Positions 27,450 to 37,780 of a stretch of 64,000 nucleotides of DNA are shown here, in pieces; position 1 is the stretch's first letter; each line of letters begins with the position of its first letter. Origin of the DNA: Burkholderiales bacterium. Lineage in GTDB: Bacteria > Pseudomonadota > Gammaproteobacteria > Burkholderiales > Burkholderiaceae_E. Location: the NCBI GenBank assembly GCA_026399875.1, contig JAPLQF010000042.1, positions 124,009 to 188,008 on the forward strand, written 5' to 3'. The notes beneath the pieces are model-generated. The model searched no databases, was not told where the DNA came from, and saw nothing but the letters and a program-made list of their open reading frames with translations. The translations under genes were made by a program, and so were the position numbers.

Positions 27450-30251
27450 GTGAAGAGCGCACCTAAAAACCCCCACCGCGACGCCAACTCAGCCGCCACC
27501 GACAAAGATTCGGCACTTGTCTCCGATATTCGCTTCCTGGGTCGCCTGCTTGGTGATGTGATCCGGGAGCAGGAAGGCCAGGATGCCTTTGACCTGATCG
27601 AGCGGGTCCGACAACTGTCGGTGTCCTACCGGCTCAAGCGCGATGCCGCCGCCGGCAAGACCCTTGATCGACTGCTCAAGAATCTCACGATCGACCAGAT
27701 GGTCTCGGTCGTGCGTGCCTTCAGCTACTTCTCGCATCTGGCCAATATCGCCGAGGACCGTCATCATGTCCGCCGCCGCGAAGCCCATGAGCGTCGAGGC
27801 GATTTGCAGGAAGGATCGCTTGCGATGGCCTTCGACCGGCTCGCTGCCCGAGGCATTCGAGCAGACGAGATCGCCGATGCGTTTCGGACCGCCTACATCT
27901 CGCCGGTTCTGACTGCCCACCCAACCGAGGTCCAGCGCAAAAGCATTCTGGATGCCGAGCGCGCGATTGCCGAACTGATCGGCCAGCGCGAGGTCCTGCA
28001 TATCGCTCGCGACCTCAAAGCCAATGAGTCCTTGCTCAGAGCGCGGGTCACGCAGTTGTGGCAGACCCGGATGCTTCGCTATGCAAAGCTCACAGTTGCC
28101 GACGAAATCGAGAATGCCCTGAGCTACTACCGCTCGACCTTCCTGAAGCAGATACCGCGCATGTACGCGGACATCGAGGAGGCGCTGCCGGGCCACGAGA
28201 TCGCCAGCTTCTTTCGCATGGGTAACTGGATCGGCGGTGATCGTGACGGTAATCCCAATGTGACCGCTCAGACACTGCAGACCGCCTTGCGCAGCCAGAG
28301 CGAAACTGTTCTGCGTTTTTACCTCACCGAACTTCACGAGCTCGGCTCGGAGCTGTCGATCTCGGCGCTGCTGGCAAAGGTGTCGGATGAGATGAAGGTG
28401 CTGTGTGACCGATCGCCCGATCGCAGCGAACATCGCCAGGACGAGCCCTATCGGCGGGCTCTGACTGGCATGTATTCCCGATTGGCTGCGACGCTTCATG
28501 ATCTCACCGGCACCGAAGCACTTCGCCATGCAATCGCGCCCCAGCAGGCGTATCCGGATTCCGAAACCTTCCTTGCCGATCTGAAGGTGATTGCCGAATC
28601 GCTCGCCTCGCACCATGCGCAGGCCATCATCGGTGCACGCCTTGCGCCACTGATTCGCGCAGTCCAGGTCTTCGGCTTTCATCTTGCAACCGTCGATCTC
28701 AGGCAGAGTTCGGACAAACACGAGGCAGTGATCGATGAGCTGCTTTCGGTGGCACGCGTAGCACCTGCCTATAGCGGATTGACCGAAGCCGACAAACGAA
28801 GCCTGTTGTTGGGCCTGCTGCGTGATCCTCGCCCGCTGCGCGTCAACGGTGCGGTCTATTCCGATCACACAATGGGCGAGCTTGCGATCTTCGACCTGGC
28901 TGTGGTGCAGCGGCGCCGCTTTGGCCCGGCCGCGCTGCGCCACTACATCATTTCGCATACCGAGGACGTCAGCGATCTGCTGGAGGTCCTGCTGCTTCAG
29001 AAAGAAGCCGGGCTGATGCGCGGCACACTTGACCATGATGCGATCAACGATCTGATCGTCGTGCCGCTCTTCGAGACCATCGGTGATTTACGCAATGCCG
29101 CCGGCATCATGCAGGCGTTCTATGAGATGCCCGGCGTGCTCGACATGATTGTGCGCTCCGGTGCCGAGCAGGACATCATGCTTGGCTACAGCGACAGCAA
29201 TAAGGACGGCGGCTTTTTTACCAGCAACTGGGAGCTTTATCGCGCCGAGACCGAGCTGGTGCGTGTTTTTGATCCGATGAGACAGAGCCATGGGATCACG
29301 CTGCGGCTGTTTCACGGACGAGGCGGCACGGTCGGTCGCGGCGGCGGCCCGAGCTACCAGGCCATCCTCGCGCAGCCGCCCGGTACCGTGAACGGCCAGA
29401 TCCGTCTGACCGAGCAGGGCGAGGTGATCGCCTCGAAATATGCCAACCCCGAGATCGGCCGACGCAATCTCGAGACGCTGGTGGCGGCCACTCTGGAAGC
29501 CACCCTGCTGCATCCGACCCGCAGTGCGCCGGCGGTGTTTCTCGAGACGGCGCAAGCGCTCTCCGAGGCCAGCATGGCAGCGTATCGCAAGCTGGTCTAC
29601 GAAACGCCAGGATTCACCGATTACTTTTTTGATACCACCCCGATCCGCGAGATTGCCGAGCTCAATATCGGTTCACGCCCGGCCTCGCGGAAAGCCAACC
29701 GCGCAATCGAAGATCTGCGAGCGATTCCGTGGAGCTTCAGCTGGGGACAATGCCGCGTTGCCCTGCCCGGCTGGTACGGATTCGGTTCGGCAGTCACCGC
29801 CTATCTGGCTGTCGGCTCGGGTGACCGGGACAGGCGGATTGAGGTCCTTCGACGGATGTACAGGCAATGGCCGTTTTTTCGGACCCTGCTGTCGAACCTC
29901 GATATGGTGCTGGCCAAGAGTGATCTCGGCATCGCGGCCCGCTATCTCGAGCTGGGCACCGATCGCAAGCGCGAACGCAAGATTTTCGCGACCATTCAGA
30001 GCGAGTGCCAGGCTGCCCATGATGCACTGGCACTGATCACCGGCGAGCAGGAAAGGCTCGCATCGAACCCATCACTTGCCCGATCGATTGCTCACCGCTT
30101 CCCCTATCTCGATCCGCTCAATCACCTGCAGGTCGAACTGATGCGCCGCTACCGGGGTCGCAGCCCGACTGAGCCGCTCAACGATCGGGTCAGGCGCGGT
30201 ATTCATATCTCCATCAACGGCGTGGCTGCCGGTTTGAGAAATACCGGCTGA
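27450..30251 (+). CDS. ppc: Phosphoenolpyruvate carboxylase
   Basis: Anaplerotic carboxylation of PEP to oxaloacetate (933 aa, full length). Catalytic motifs: the [11 protein letters not shown] histidine segment near residue 155, [28 protein letters not shown] near residue 580, the [15 protein letters not shown] loop near residue 625, and the C-terminal LRNTG (RNTG end typical of the family). The start is GTG at 27450 in the residue context MKSAPKNPH; 90 bases separate it from the DUF1631 gene. Confidence 0.97.
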   Translation: MKSAPKNPHRDANSAATDKDSALVSDIRFLGRLLGDVIREQEGQDAFDLIERVRQLSVSYRLKRDAAAGKTLDRLLKNLTIDQMVSVVRAFSYFSHLANIAEDRHHVRRREAHERRGDLQEGSLAMAFDRLAARGIRADEIADAFRTAYISPVLTAHPTEVQRKSILDAERAIAELIGQREVLHIARDLKANESLLRARVTQLWQTRMLRYAKLTVADEIENALSYYRSTFLKQIPRMYADIEEALPGHEIASFFRMGNWIGGDRDGNPNVTAQTLQTALRSQSETVLRFYLTELHELGSELSISALLAKVSDEMKVLCDRSPDRSEHRQDEPYRRALTGMYSRLAATLHDLTGTEALRHAIAPQQAYPDSETFLADLKVIAESLASHHAQAIIGARLAPLIRAVQVFGFHLATVDLRQSSDKHEAVIDELLSVARVAPAYSGLTEADKRSLLLGLLRDPRPLRVNGAVYSDHTMGELAIFDLAVVQRRRFGPAALRHYIISHTEDVSDLLEVLLLQKEAGLMRGTLDHDAINDLIVVPLFETIGDLRNAAGIMQAFYEMPGVLDMIVRSGAEQDIMLGYSDSNKDGGFFTSNWELYRAETELVRVFDPMRQSHGITLRLFHGRGGTVGRGGGPSYQAILAQPPGTVNGQIRLTEQGEVIASKYANPEIGRRNLETLVAATLEATLLHPTRSAPAVFLETAQALSEASMAAYRKLVYETPGFTDYFFDTTPIREIAELNIGSRPASRKANRAIEDLRAIPWSFSWGQCRVALPGWYGFGSAVTAYLAVGSGDRDRRIEVLRRMYRQWPFFRTLLSNLDMVLAKSDLGIAARYLELGTDRKRERKIFATIQSECQAAHDALALITGEQERLASNPSLARSIAHRFPYLDPLNHLQVELMRRYRGRSPTEPLNDRVRRGIHISINGVAAGLRNTG

Positions 30252-30296
30252 TGTCGCTGCCCGGCAGGCCTGAACAGGAAAAGATGGAGCATGTCC

Positions 30297-31664
30297 ATGA
30301 CACAAGCCGATCAGGGCGGCCGCAATGCGCGCCCTTTGCCCCAGGATCTGGCGATCGACACACTGGGTCGATGCCTGCTGCCCTCCCCGGTCACCCGGCA
30401 CCTCGGCGAACGCGGCGTGAAGTTCGTGGGCGAAGCCGACAAGGTCCTGCTCGATGATTCAATCTCGAGCCTGACCCAGACCGTCCCCGACACAGCCAGC
30501 CTTCCGGCTTTTGAACTGGCCGGGCCTCGCGACAAGATCTTTTTCGATCCGCGAACCCTGCGCTGCGGCATCGTGACCTGCGGCGGACTGGCTCCGGGCT
30601 TAAACAATGTCATCCGTGGCATCGTGCTCGAACTGTGGGCCGGCTACGGCGTGCGGCACATTGTCGGTTTCCGATATGGCTATGAAGGTCTGATCGCACG
30701 ACTCGGTCATCAGCCGATGATGCTGACACCTGAATCGGTCGCCAGCATCAATCACGAAGGCGGCACGGTGCTGGGCACCTCGCGAGGCTCGCAGGATGCC
30801 GGCGAGATGGTCGACAACCTGGAGGCCAACGGCATCGGTATTCTCTTCGTGCTCGGTGGCGACGGCAGCATGCATGGTGCCTTGACCCTGAGCGCTGAAA
30901 TAGCCCGACGAGGACTTCGAATCGGCATCATCGGCGTGCCCAAGACCATCGACAACGATGTGCCCTTCATCGATCGCAGCTTCGGATTTGTGAGCGCTTA
31001 TTCGGCTGCGGTCGATGTCATTCACAGTGCCCGCATCGAGGCGGTTGCGGCGCGAAACGGTATCGGCCTGGTCAAACTCATGGGCAGGCACTCGGGCTTT
31101 CTTGCCTGCCAGGCAGCATTGGCATCAACCGAAGCCGATCTGGTCCTGATACCGGAGATACCGGTCTTGCTCGAAGGCAACAACGGCGTCTTCGCCTGCA
31201 TCGAACGAGTGTTGGCTCGCAAGGGTCATGTGGTGATCGTGGTGGCCGAAGGTGCGGCGCAGGACCTGATCGTCGATCCGGATGCGGCGCCGGGGAGAGT
31301 CGGCTCGCGCGACAAAAGCGGCAATGCCAAGCTCAAGGATATCGGTGTCTTCCTGCGCGATCGGATCCTCGCCTATTTCGAGAAGGTCGGGCGCGAGACG
31401 ACCGTCAAGTACATTGATCCGAGTTATGCGATCCGCAGTATCCCGGCCTGTCCGTCCGACAGCGTCTATTGCTGGAACATGGCGCGCAACGCGGTGCATG
31501 CCGGACTCGCCGGCAATACCGCAATGTTGATCGGACGCTGGCACGGGCATTTCGTGCATGTGCCGATTGCACTGGCAACCAGCAGGACTCGCAGCGTCGA
31601 CCCCGACGGTGACCTCTGGATGTCGGTGATCGAAGCGACCGGCCAGCCTCGCGAATTTGCCTGA
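30297..31664 (+). CDS. pfkA: ATP-type 6-phosphofructokinase (plant-like / TP0108-like group)
   Basis: Phosphorylates fructose 6-phosphate (455 aa). GGAG at 30286-30289 is well spaced for ATG 30297, not for ATG 30291. The donor-site motif is GGDGSMHGA (Gly where PPi enzymes have Asp), while the next motif is PKTIDND (Lys where E. coli ATP-PFK has Gly). This Gly/Lys combination is typical of plant ATP-PFK and related bacterial long PFKs. Further motifs: GIVTCGGLAPGLNNVIRG, MGRHSGFLACQAALAS, IDPSYAIRS. About 40 bases after ppc and convergent with glgP. Donor specificity is inference. Confidence 0.9.
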   Translation: MTQADQGGRNARPLPQDLAIDTLGRCLLPSPVTRHLGERGVKFVGEADKVLLDDSISSLTQTVPDTASLPAFELAGPRDKIFFDPRTLRCGIVTCGGLAPGLNNVIRGIVLELWAGYGVRHIVGFRYGYEGLIARLGHQPMMLTPESVASINHEGGTVLGTSRGSQDAGEMVDNLEANGIGILFVLGGDGSMHGALTLSAEIARRGLRIGIIGVPKTIDNDVPFIDRSFGFVSAYSAAVDVIHSARIEAVAARNGIGLVKLMGRHSGFLACQAALASTEADLVLIPEIPVLLEGNNGVFACIERVLARKGHVVIVVAEGAAQDLIVDPDAAPGRVGSRDKSGNAKLKDIGVFLRDRILAYFEKVGRETTVKYIDPSYAIRSIPACPSDSVYCWNMARNAVHAGLAGNTAMLIGRWHGHFVHVPIALATSRTRSVDPDGDLWMSVIEATGQPREFA

Positions 31665-31689
31665 GCGCATCAGCCCCAGGCAGCCTGGC

Positions 31690-34233
31690 TTACTGGAGGA
31701 AACCCTCGATCACATCGGCGCGGGTCAGCAATTTGACCTCGACCGGCTTGACCTTCCAGATCTGGCCGGCATATTCGCGGATGGTCCGGTCTGACGAGAA
31801 CTGACCAGCGCGGGCCACATTCAGGATCGACATCCGCGTCCAGCGTTCGGCATCACGATAGGCTGCATCGACCCGATGATGGCAATCGAGATATGAATCG
31901 AAATCGGCCAGCAGCAGATAGGGATCGTGACTGATGAGGCTGTCGAGCAGTGGCCGGAACATCTCGGTATCGCCGCCGCTGAAATAGCCGGTGCTGATCA
32001 GATCGAGCGCCCCGCGCAGTCGTTCGCTGCCCTGATACTGATCGATCGGCTGGTAGCCCTTTGCCCACAGGGCGTCGACCTCCTCGACCGTCTTGCCGAA
32101 GAGAAAAAAGTTTTCCGGGCCGACAGCATTGCGAATCTCGATATTGGCGCCGTCGAGGGTGCCGACGGTCAGTGCGCCGTTCATCGTGAACTTCATGTTG
32201 CCGGTGCCGGAGGCTTCCTTGCCAGCAGTCGAAATCTGCTCGGAGACGTCGGCCGCCGGATAGACACGGTGCCCGATGCTGACATTGAAATTCGGCAGGA
32301 ACACCACCTTCAGCAGCCCCCGGGTTGCCGGATCGTTGTTCACCACATCGGCCACCGAAGTGATCAGTTTGATGATCAGTTTGGCCATGCGATAGCCGGG
32401 CGCCGCCTTGCCACCGAATACGAAGGTGCGCGGCGCGACTTCAAGTGTCGCTCTGGTGCGGATGCGATGGTAGAGGTCGACCACATGCAGCACACTCAAA
32501 TGCTGACGCTTGTACTCGTGAATACGTTTGACCTGGATATCGAAGAGCGACTGCGGATCGACGGTCACACCGGCCCGCAGGCGCACTTGCGTGGCAAGCA
32601 GCTGCTTGTTGCGACGCTTGATTTCGCGCCATTGCTCGCGAAAACCCGCATCTTCGACCAGTGGTTCGAGTTCACGCAGGCGCTCGAGATTCTTGAGCCA
32701 CCCCTCTCCGACGGCGTCGGTGATCAGCCTTGAGAGCGTCGGGTTACTCAGCGCAACAAAACGCCGCGGCGTCACGCCATTGGTCTTGTTGCTGAATTTC
32801 TCGGGCCACATTGCATGAAAATCCTTGAGAACATCACGCATCAGCAGATCGGAATGCAGTTGCGCCACGCCATTGATTGCATGACTGCCAACACACGCCA
32901 GATGGGCCATGCGGACGTGACGACCACCATGCTCATCGATCAGTGACATGCGGGCGATCAGATCGGCATCCCCGGGAAAGTGCCGAGCCACTTCCTTCAG
33001 GAAGTCGGCGTTGATGTCGAAGATGATCTCGAGGTGTCGCGGCAGGACGCGTCCGAAGAGGTCGAGCGGCCAGCGCTCAAGCGCCTCGGGCAGCAAGGTG
33101 TGATTGGTGTACGCGAGCGACTTGCGGGTGATGGACCAGGCTTCTTCCCACTCGAGCAGCTCTTCGTCAACCAGCAGCCGCATCAGTTCGGCGACAGCAA
33201 TCGCCGGATGCGTGTCATTGAGCTGGATTGCGAATTTCTCGTGAAATCGTGACAGCGGCAGCTTTTGCGTGCGCATGATGCGCAGCATGTCCTGCAGGGA
33301 GCACGACACAAAAAAATACTGCTGCTCCAAGCGCAGCTCTTTGCCCTGGATCTGCTCGTCGTTCGGATAGAGAATCTTGGTGATGTTCTCGGACACGATC
33401 TTGCGGTTGACCGCGCCGTAGTAATCGCCTCGGTTGAACTGCTCGACATCAAAGCCTTCGGGTGCTTCGGCGCGCCATAGTCGAAGAGTGTTCGCGGTGT
33501 TGGTGCGGTAACCGAGAATCGGCGTGTCATAAGGAATGCCGTTGACGATGCGAGCCGGATGCCAGCGCACCCGCTCGCTGCCCTTGACTCCCCGATAGCG
33601 CTCGGTGTGGCCGCCCAGCTTGATCTGCACCGTCCACTCCGGACGCATCAGCTCCCAGGGATTGCCGTGACGAAGCCATTTGTCGGTCTTCTCGACCTGC
33701 CAGCCATTGGTAATGACCTGATCGAAGATACCGAACTCATAGCGGATACCGTAGCCCAGGGAGGGCAACTCCAGCGTCGCCATCGAATCGAGAAAACAGG
33801 CGGCAAGTCTTCCCAGACCGCCATTGCCAAGCCCTGGCTCTTCCTCCTCGGTCAGCAGTTCGTCGAAATCAAGGCCGAGCTCAGTCACTGCCTGCTTCAC
33901 CTCGTCGAAAATCCCGAGATTGATCAGGTTATTGCCAAGATGCGGCCCCATCAGGAATTCGGCAGACAGATAAGCGACTGTGCGTGCTCCCTGTCGGGTG
34001 TAGGCCGCGGCAGTGCTGATCCAGCGCTGCAGCAGGCGGTCGCGCACCACGAAGGCGAGCGCCAGATAACAGTCGGTGCGGCTTGCCAGCGCCGGAAATT
34101 TGCCCTGCACATAAAAGAGATTGTCAAGAAAAGCGCTTTTGAGCGAGTCCTTGCTCAAGCCTGTACGGTTTTCTTCGCTCTCGGGTTCGGGGGCGGGCGC
34201 GCTCTGGGCGCTCAGGATCTCGGCAGGGTTCAC
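31690..34233 (-). CDS. glgP: Glycogen/alpha-glucan phosphorylase
   Basis: PLP-dependent phosphorolysis of glycogen to glucose 1-phosphate (847 aa). The PLP-lysine motif EASGTGNMKFTMNGALTVGTLDGANIEI lies near residue 690; other family segments are NGGLGRLAACFLDSMATL, QLNDTHPAIAVAELMR and RIHEYKRQHLSVLHVV. The start appears to be GTG at 34233 without a strong ribosome site. Convergent with pfk; no other glg genes are in the window, so branching and synthesis genes lie elsewhere. Confidence 0.96.
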   Translation of the reverse strand: MNPAEILSAQSAPAPEPESEENRTGLSKDSLKSAFLDNLFYVQGKFPALASRTDCYLALAFVVRDRLLQRWISTAAAYTRQGARTVAYLSAEFLMGPHLGNNLINLGIFDEVKQAVTELGLDFDELLTEEEEPGLGNGGLGRLAACFLDSMATLELPSLGYGIRYEFGIFDQVITNGWQVEKTDKWLRHGNPWELMRPEWTVQIKLGGHTERYRGVKGSERVRWHPARIVNGIPYDTPILGYRTNTANTLRLWRAEAPEGFDVEQFNRGDYYGAVNRKIVSENITKILYPNDEQIQGKELRLEQQYFFVSCSLQDMLRIMRTQKLPLSRFHEKFAIQLNDTHPAIAVAELMRLLVDEELLEWEEAWSITRKSLAYTNHTLLPEALERWPLDLFGRVLPRHLEIIFDINADFLKEVARHFPGDADLIARMSLIDEHGGRHVRMAHLACVGSHAINGVAQLHSDLLMRDVLKDFHAMWPEKFSNKTNGVTPRRFVALSNPTLSRLITDAVGEGWLKNLERLRELEPLVEDAGFREQWREIKRRNKQLLATQVRLRAGVTVDPQSLFDIQVKRIHEYKRQHLSVLHVVDLYHRIRTRATLEVAPRTFVFGGKAAPGYRMAKLIIKLITSVADVVNNDPATRGLLKVVFLPNFNVSIGHRVYPAADVSEQISTAGKEASGTGNMKFTMNGALTVGTLDGANIEIRNAVGPENFFLFGKTVEEVDALWAKGYQPIDQYQGSERLRGALDLISTGYFSGGDTEMFRPLLDSLISHDPYLLLADFDSYLDCHHRVDAAYRDAERWTRMSILNVARAGQFSSDRTIREYAGQIWKVKPVEVKLLTRADVIEGFLQ

Positions 34234-34401
34234 GGCAAGACATCATTTGGAGGCTAAGCCTGCAGATTAGCAAGATTTGGCTTGTCTGCCGATCATTTAC
34301 GGCATGCTCGAACACCGTCTGAGCAGTGCTGAAAAAAGGCCGGGCTTGCTATTACGCCGAGAGCGTGGACACTACACAGGTTTTGCATAGAGAGTTCTGT
34401 C

Positions 34402-36243
34402 TTGACCGAAGCAATCGCTCCCCTGTTTACTGATCTTGGCCTGAGCCCTGCCCTGCTGCAGGCACTCCATGACGTCGGCTATGAATCCCCGTCACCGATT
34501 CAGGCTGCCACTATTCCGCTGCTGCTTGCAAACCGCGACCTGCTTGGCCAGGCCCAGACCGGCACCGGCAAAACCGCTGCCTTTGCACTGCCGATCCTGT
34601 CTCGCCTCGATTTGAAGCAGACTGTGCCGCAGGCGCTGGTGCTGGTGCCGACGCGCGAACTCGCGATCCAGGTCGCTGAAGCGTTTCAACGTTATGCCGC
34701 CCATATTCCCGGGTTTCACGTGCTGCCGATCTATGGCGGCGCGAGCTACGGGCCGCAGTTGTCTTCGCTCAAGCGTGGTGTGCATGTCGTGGTCGGTACG
34801 CCTGGGCGGGTGATCGATCATCTCGACAAGGGCTCGCTCGATCTGTCGAAGCTCAAGACCCTGGTACTCGACGAAGCCGACGAGATGCTTCGTATGGGCT
34901 TCATCGACGAGGTCGAGCGCATCCTTCAGGACACACCAAAGAGCCGCCAGACCGCGCTTTTTTCAGCCACGATGCCGTCTGCGATCAAACGGATCGCGCA
35001 GACCCAGCTTCAGAACCCTGCCGAAATCATGGTGGCAGCCAAGACCGGTACCGCCGACAACATCCGTCAGCGCTACTGGCTGGTGAGCGGCATGCATAAG
35101 CTCGACGCGCTCACCCGCTTGCTCGAAGCCGAGGATTACGACGGCATTATCGTGTTTGCCCGCACCAAGCTCGCGACCGAAGAACTCGCCGTCAAACTGA
35201 TGGCGCGAGGTTTTTCGGCTGCTGCGATCAATGGCGACATGCAGCAGCAGCATCGCGAGCGCACAGTGGGTCAGCTCAAGGACGGCAGCATCGACATTCT
35301 GGTGGCAACCGATGTGGCCGCGCGCGGACTTGACGTCGAGCGCATCAGTCATGTCATCAACTATGACGTGCCCTCCGACCCCGAAAGCTATACCCACCGC
35401 ATCGGTCGCACCGGACGTGCGGGTCGCAGCGGCGAAGCCATTCTTTTCATCACCCCGCGCGAAAGAAGCCTGCTCAAGTCGATCGAGCGCTCGACGCGAC
35501 AGCCGATCTCACAGCTTGAACTGCCGACGATCACCACGGTCAATAACGTGCGGGTCGCCCGGTTCAAGGAGCAAATCACCCAGACCCTGGCCGATGGCGA
35601 TCTCGATGTCTTCACCGCGATCGTCGAGGCCTACGAAAACGAGCACAACGTGCCGGCGATCGAGATTGCTGCGGCGTTGGCCAAAATGTCGCGCGGCAGC
35701 GTGCCCTTGTTGCTGGCTCGTCCCGACCGTGGGGCAAAATCTGCCCCCGAGGCGGCTCCGGCCATGCCGGGAGCCTTTTCCGACAGGTCTCAGGACCGTC
35801 CTGCTCGACCAGTGCGCAGGGTTGCTTCGCCGATCGAACGGGCGCCTCGGGCCGAGATGACGCCCGCGCCGTCAGCGCATTCAGCACCCGAATCGCCGAT
35901 CTCGACATGGCGCGACCGGGCCAGCGCTGCATCACTCGAACCGATCGACGCCAAGCCGGCTCGGCTCGGCAGCCAGGCTTATCGCATCGAGATTGGCCAT
36001 ATTCATGGGGTCAAGCCAGGCAATATCGTCGGAGCCATCGCCAACGAGACCGGTCTGGAGGCCAAGCACATCGGTCGCATCGAGATTTTCGACACCTACA
36101 GCCTGATCGAATTGTCGACAGGCCTGCCAAAAAAGACGTTGAAGCATCTGCAGACCGTGAGGGTCGGCAGTCAGCCGCTTCGGATCAGCGAGTCCGATGT
36201 CATGCCCAAGCCGGCGGCCAAGCGTCCGAAGAAAAAATTCTGA
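34402..36243 (+). CDS. deaD: DEAD-box RNA helicase with DbpA-type C-terminal domain (CsdA/DeaD-like)
   Basis: ATP-dependent RNA helicase (613 aa) for ribosome assembly or cold adaptation. Motifs in order: Q motif near F-T-D-L-G-L, AQTGTGKTAAFALP, PTRELAIQ, TPGRVIDHL, DEADEML, SAT, VATDVAARGLDVE, HRIGRTGRAGRSG. Residues about 450-520 are a low-complexity Ala/Pro/Arg linker, and about 525-600 is the RNA-binding domain (GHIHGVKPGNIVGAIANETG...). Start is TTG at 34402 by the family N-terminus. The 168 bases before it, shared with divergent glgP, show no convincing promoter by eye. Confidence 0.93.
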   Translation: MTEAIAPLFTDLGLSPALLQALHDVGYESPSPIQAATIPLLLANRDLLGQAQTGTGKTAAFALPILSRLDLKQTVPQALVLVPTRELAIQVAEAFQRYAAHIPGFHVLPIYGGASYGPQLSSLKRGVHVVVGTPGRVIDHLDKGSLDLSKLKTLVLDEADEMLRMGFIDEVERILQDTPKSRQTALFSATMPSAIKRIAQTQLQNPAEIMVAAKTGTADNIRQRYWLVSGMHKLDALTRLLEAEDYDGIIVFARTKLATEELAVKLMARGFSAAAINGDMQQQHRERTVGQLKDGSIDILVATDVAARGLDVERISHVINYDVPSDPESYTHRIGRTGRAGRSGEAILFITPRERSLLKSIERSTRQPISQLELPTITTVNNVRVARFKEQITQTLADGDLDVFTAIVEAYENEHNVPAIEIAAALAKMSRGSVPLLLARPDRGAKSAPEAAPAMPGAFSDRSQDRPARPVRRVASPIERAPRAEMTPAPSAHSAPESPISTWRDRASAASLEPIDAKPARLGSQAYRIEIGHIHGVKPGNIVGAIANETGLEAKHIGRIEIFDTYSLIELSTGLPKKTLKHLQTVRVGSQPLRISESDVMPKPAAKRPKKKF

Positions 36244-36253
36244 ACGCCGCAGC

Positions 36254-36275
36254 GCCCGCCTGAGATCAGGTGGGC
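36254..36275. terminator. Hairpin between converging helicase and TetR genes
   Basis: A 9-base-pair stem (one G-U pair) GCCCGCCTG / CAGGTGGGC with loop AGAT sits 11 bases after the helicase stop and touches the TetR stop codon. There is no good T-tract directly after it on the plus strand; on the minus strand a run of six T occurs further on, inside the helicase 3' end. Probably a bidirectional terminator or RNA-stabilising hairpin. Confidence 0.5.
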
Positions 36276-36916
36276 TAACCCTTGGGCGTGGATGAAGCAG
36301 GCCCCAGCACTGCGGTCATCCCGGCATAGAGCACATCCAGGGCCGCTTCATGCAGTGGTCGAGCCGCCTCGCCCTGGGGCAAGCCTGGTGGCAAACCAAC
36401 ATCCGTCCAGAGCATTGCCAATCCGTGGGCCTGCGCCCAGGCGGCGACCGACAGGACCGACACCAGCCGCGAATCTGCCGCCTTTGTCGGGCCGATATGG
36501 CGAACCACCGCCTGACTCAGTGCGGCCCAGGCCCGCATCGATTGGGACTCGACCTCGGGTGAACTCGCACTGTTGCTGCGAAAGATCAGTTCGATTCGCC
36601 GAGGATGCGCCAAAGCGTAGGCCACATAGACGCGCCCCATATGGCGCAGAGCATCGGGAGCGTCGCCGGCTGATTCAAGTGCATCGGCAAAGTCGCTCCA
36701 GACTTGCCTGCGCAGTGCTTGCAGCAAGGCCTCCTTGTCGGCGAAATGATGGGCGGGCGCCGCATGAGAGACACCCAGTGCCTCGGCCACGGCACGCATC
36801 GACAGCGCTGCCTGACCGCGCTGGTCGATGATCGCCCATGCCTGGGTGATCAGCGCATTGCGCAAGTCACCATGATGGTAACGATCCGCAGGCTTTTTTC
36901 GTCTAGGACTCGACAC
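36275..36916 (-). CDS. TetR/AcrR-family transcriptional regulator (WHG-type C-terminus)
   Basis: Repressor-like protein (213 aa). The N-terminal helix-turn-helix runs from YHHGDLRNALITQAWAIIDQRG through LSMRAVAEALGVSHAAPAHHFADKEALLQAL (about residues 13-68). The remaining helical ligand/dimer domain, with HMGRVYVAYALAHPRRIELIF, matches the TetR WHG C-terminal type. It is divergent from the broken lipoprotein gene over 192 bases (36917-37108), in which I see no clear palindrome; its target is unknown. Confidence 0.88.
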   Translation of the reverse strand: MSSPRRKKPADRYHHGDLRNALITQAWAIIDQRGQAALSMRAVAEALGVSHAAPAHHFADKEALLQALRRQVWSDFADALESAGDAPDALRHMGRVYVAYALAHPRRIELIFRSNSASSPEVESQSMRAWAALSQAVVRHIGPTKAADSRLVSVLSVAAWAQAHGLAMLWTDVGLPPGLPQGEAARPLHEAALDVLYAGMTAVLGPASSTPKG

Positions 36917-37108
36917 TCTGAATGCACCTCCGGCGGGTACTGGTCAACAAGACCTGATCGATTCTAACTTGTCGGCGAAAAGTTTATCTTGACAGCGAAC
37001 AGATAGCGATCGCACACCATCTAGGCACTGACAAAACTTAGTCACAGGAAGCCTGGACTCATTTCAATCGACCTTGGCCGCATCGGCCCACCCCATGGAG
37101 AACCTGTC

Positions 37109-37780
37109 ATGCGACTGATCATCGCCCTCGCCGCATTCGCCACAATCAGCCTTTCGGGCTGCTCCTGGCTGGCGACAGCCACCGCTCCGGCCAAAGTGGC
37201 TAGCCCTCCTTCCGACGAGGCGCAGGTTCAAGCCCGTGCATTCTGGGAAGTCCTTCACAACGGGCAATACGAGCGAATCGACGCTTTGCTCGAATCGCAT
37301 ATGCAAGTCGTGCTCGCCGATCCGAATGATCCGCTGACTCTGGCGCACACCGCCTGGCTGCACGCCTGGAAATTCAGCGAACGCAACCGGACGAAGCCGC
37401 AGGCACGCGTTGTCGAGCATGCCACCGAGGCGCGCAGACTATTCGACGAAGCGGTCCTGCTCGCGCCTGATGAAGCCCGCTATCGCGGCTTTGCAGCAGG
37501 ATTCACGATGGCCGAAGGCGGCATATTCAGGAACGAGAAGCAGTTGCGCCAGGGCCAATGACCTTCCCAATGCAAAGACCATGTACGAAGCCGCACGGCT
37601 GTCAAAGACCTACGCGCAGTGGTCTTACCGGGACGTGCTCGAGCGCAGGCTGGCCAGGCTCGACGCACTGCCGGCTTGCTCAATTCGGCAAAACCCGAAG
37701 AGCCGGAGTATGCGTCGATGATCAACACCCGCTTTTCCTGCATGGCATGCCATCAGAAAAATGCGACCGTATCACCCTGA
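37109..37780 (+). pseudogene. Lipoprotein-like gene with two compensating frameshifts and C-terminal CxxCH
   Basis: The frame opens with a lipoprotein signal (MRLIIALAAFATISLSGCS, lipobox LSGC) and continues in helical, TPR-like sequence to a TGA at 37559. If one base is skipped near 37555, the reading continues NDLPNAKTMYEAARLSKTYAQ. A shift back near 37676 returns to the first frame and reads to MINTRFSCMACHQKNATVSP and a stop at 37778. The product would be about 223 aa ending in a haem-like CMACH. Either a recent pseudogene or two sequencing errors; I do not recognise the family. Confidence 0.65.

Noticed and set aside
27489..29036. Minus-strand frame of 515 codons opposite ppc
   Set aside because: Antisense composition with no recognisable domain; ppc is complete on the plus strand.
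30297..31664. PPi-dependent phosphofructokinase
   Set aside because: The donor-site motif has Gly (GGDGS) rather than Asp, which favours ATP.
37559..37561. TGA ending the lipoprotein frame considered as a second selenocysteine codon
   Set aside because: Sequence after it in the same frame is not protein-like; the coherent continuation is in another frame, so a frameshift explains it better.
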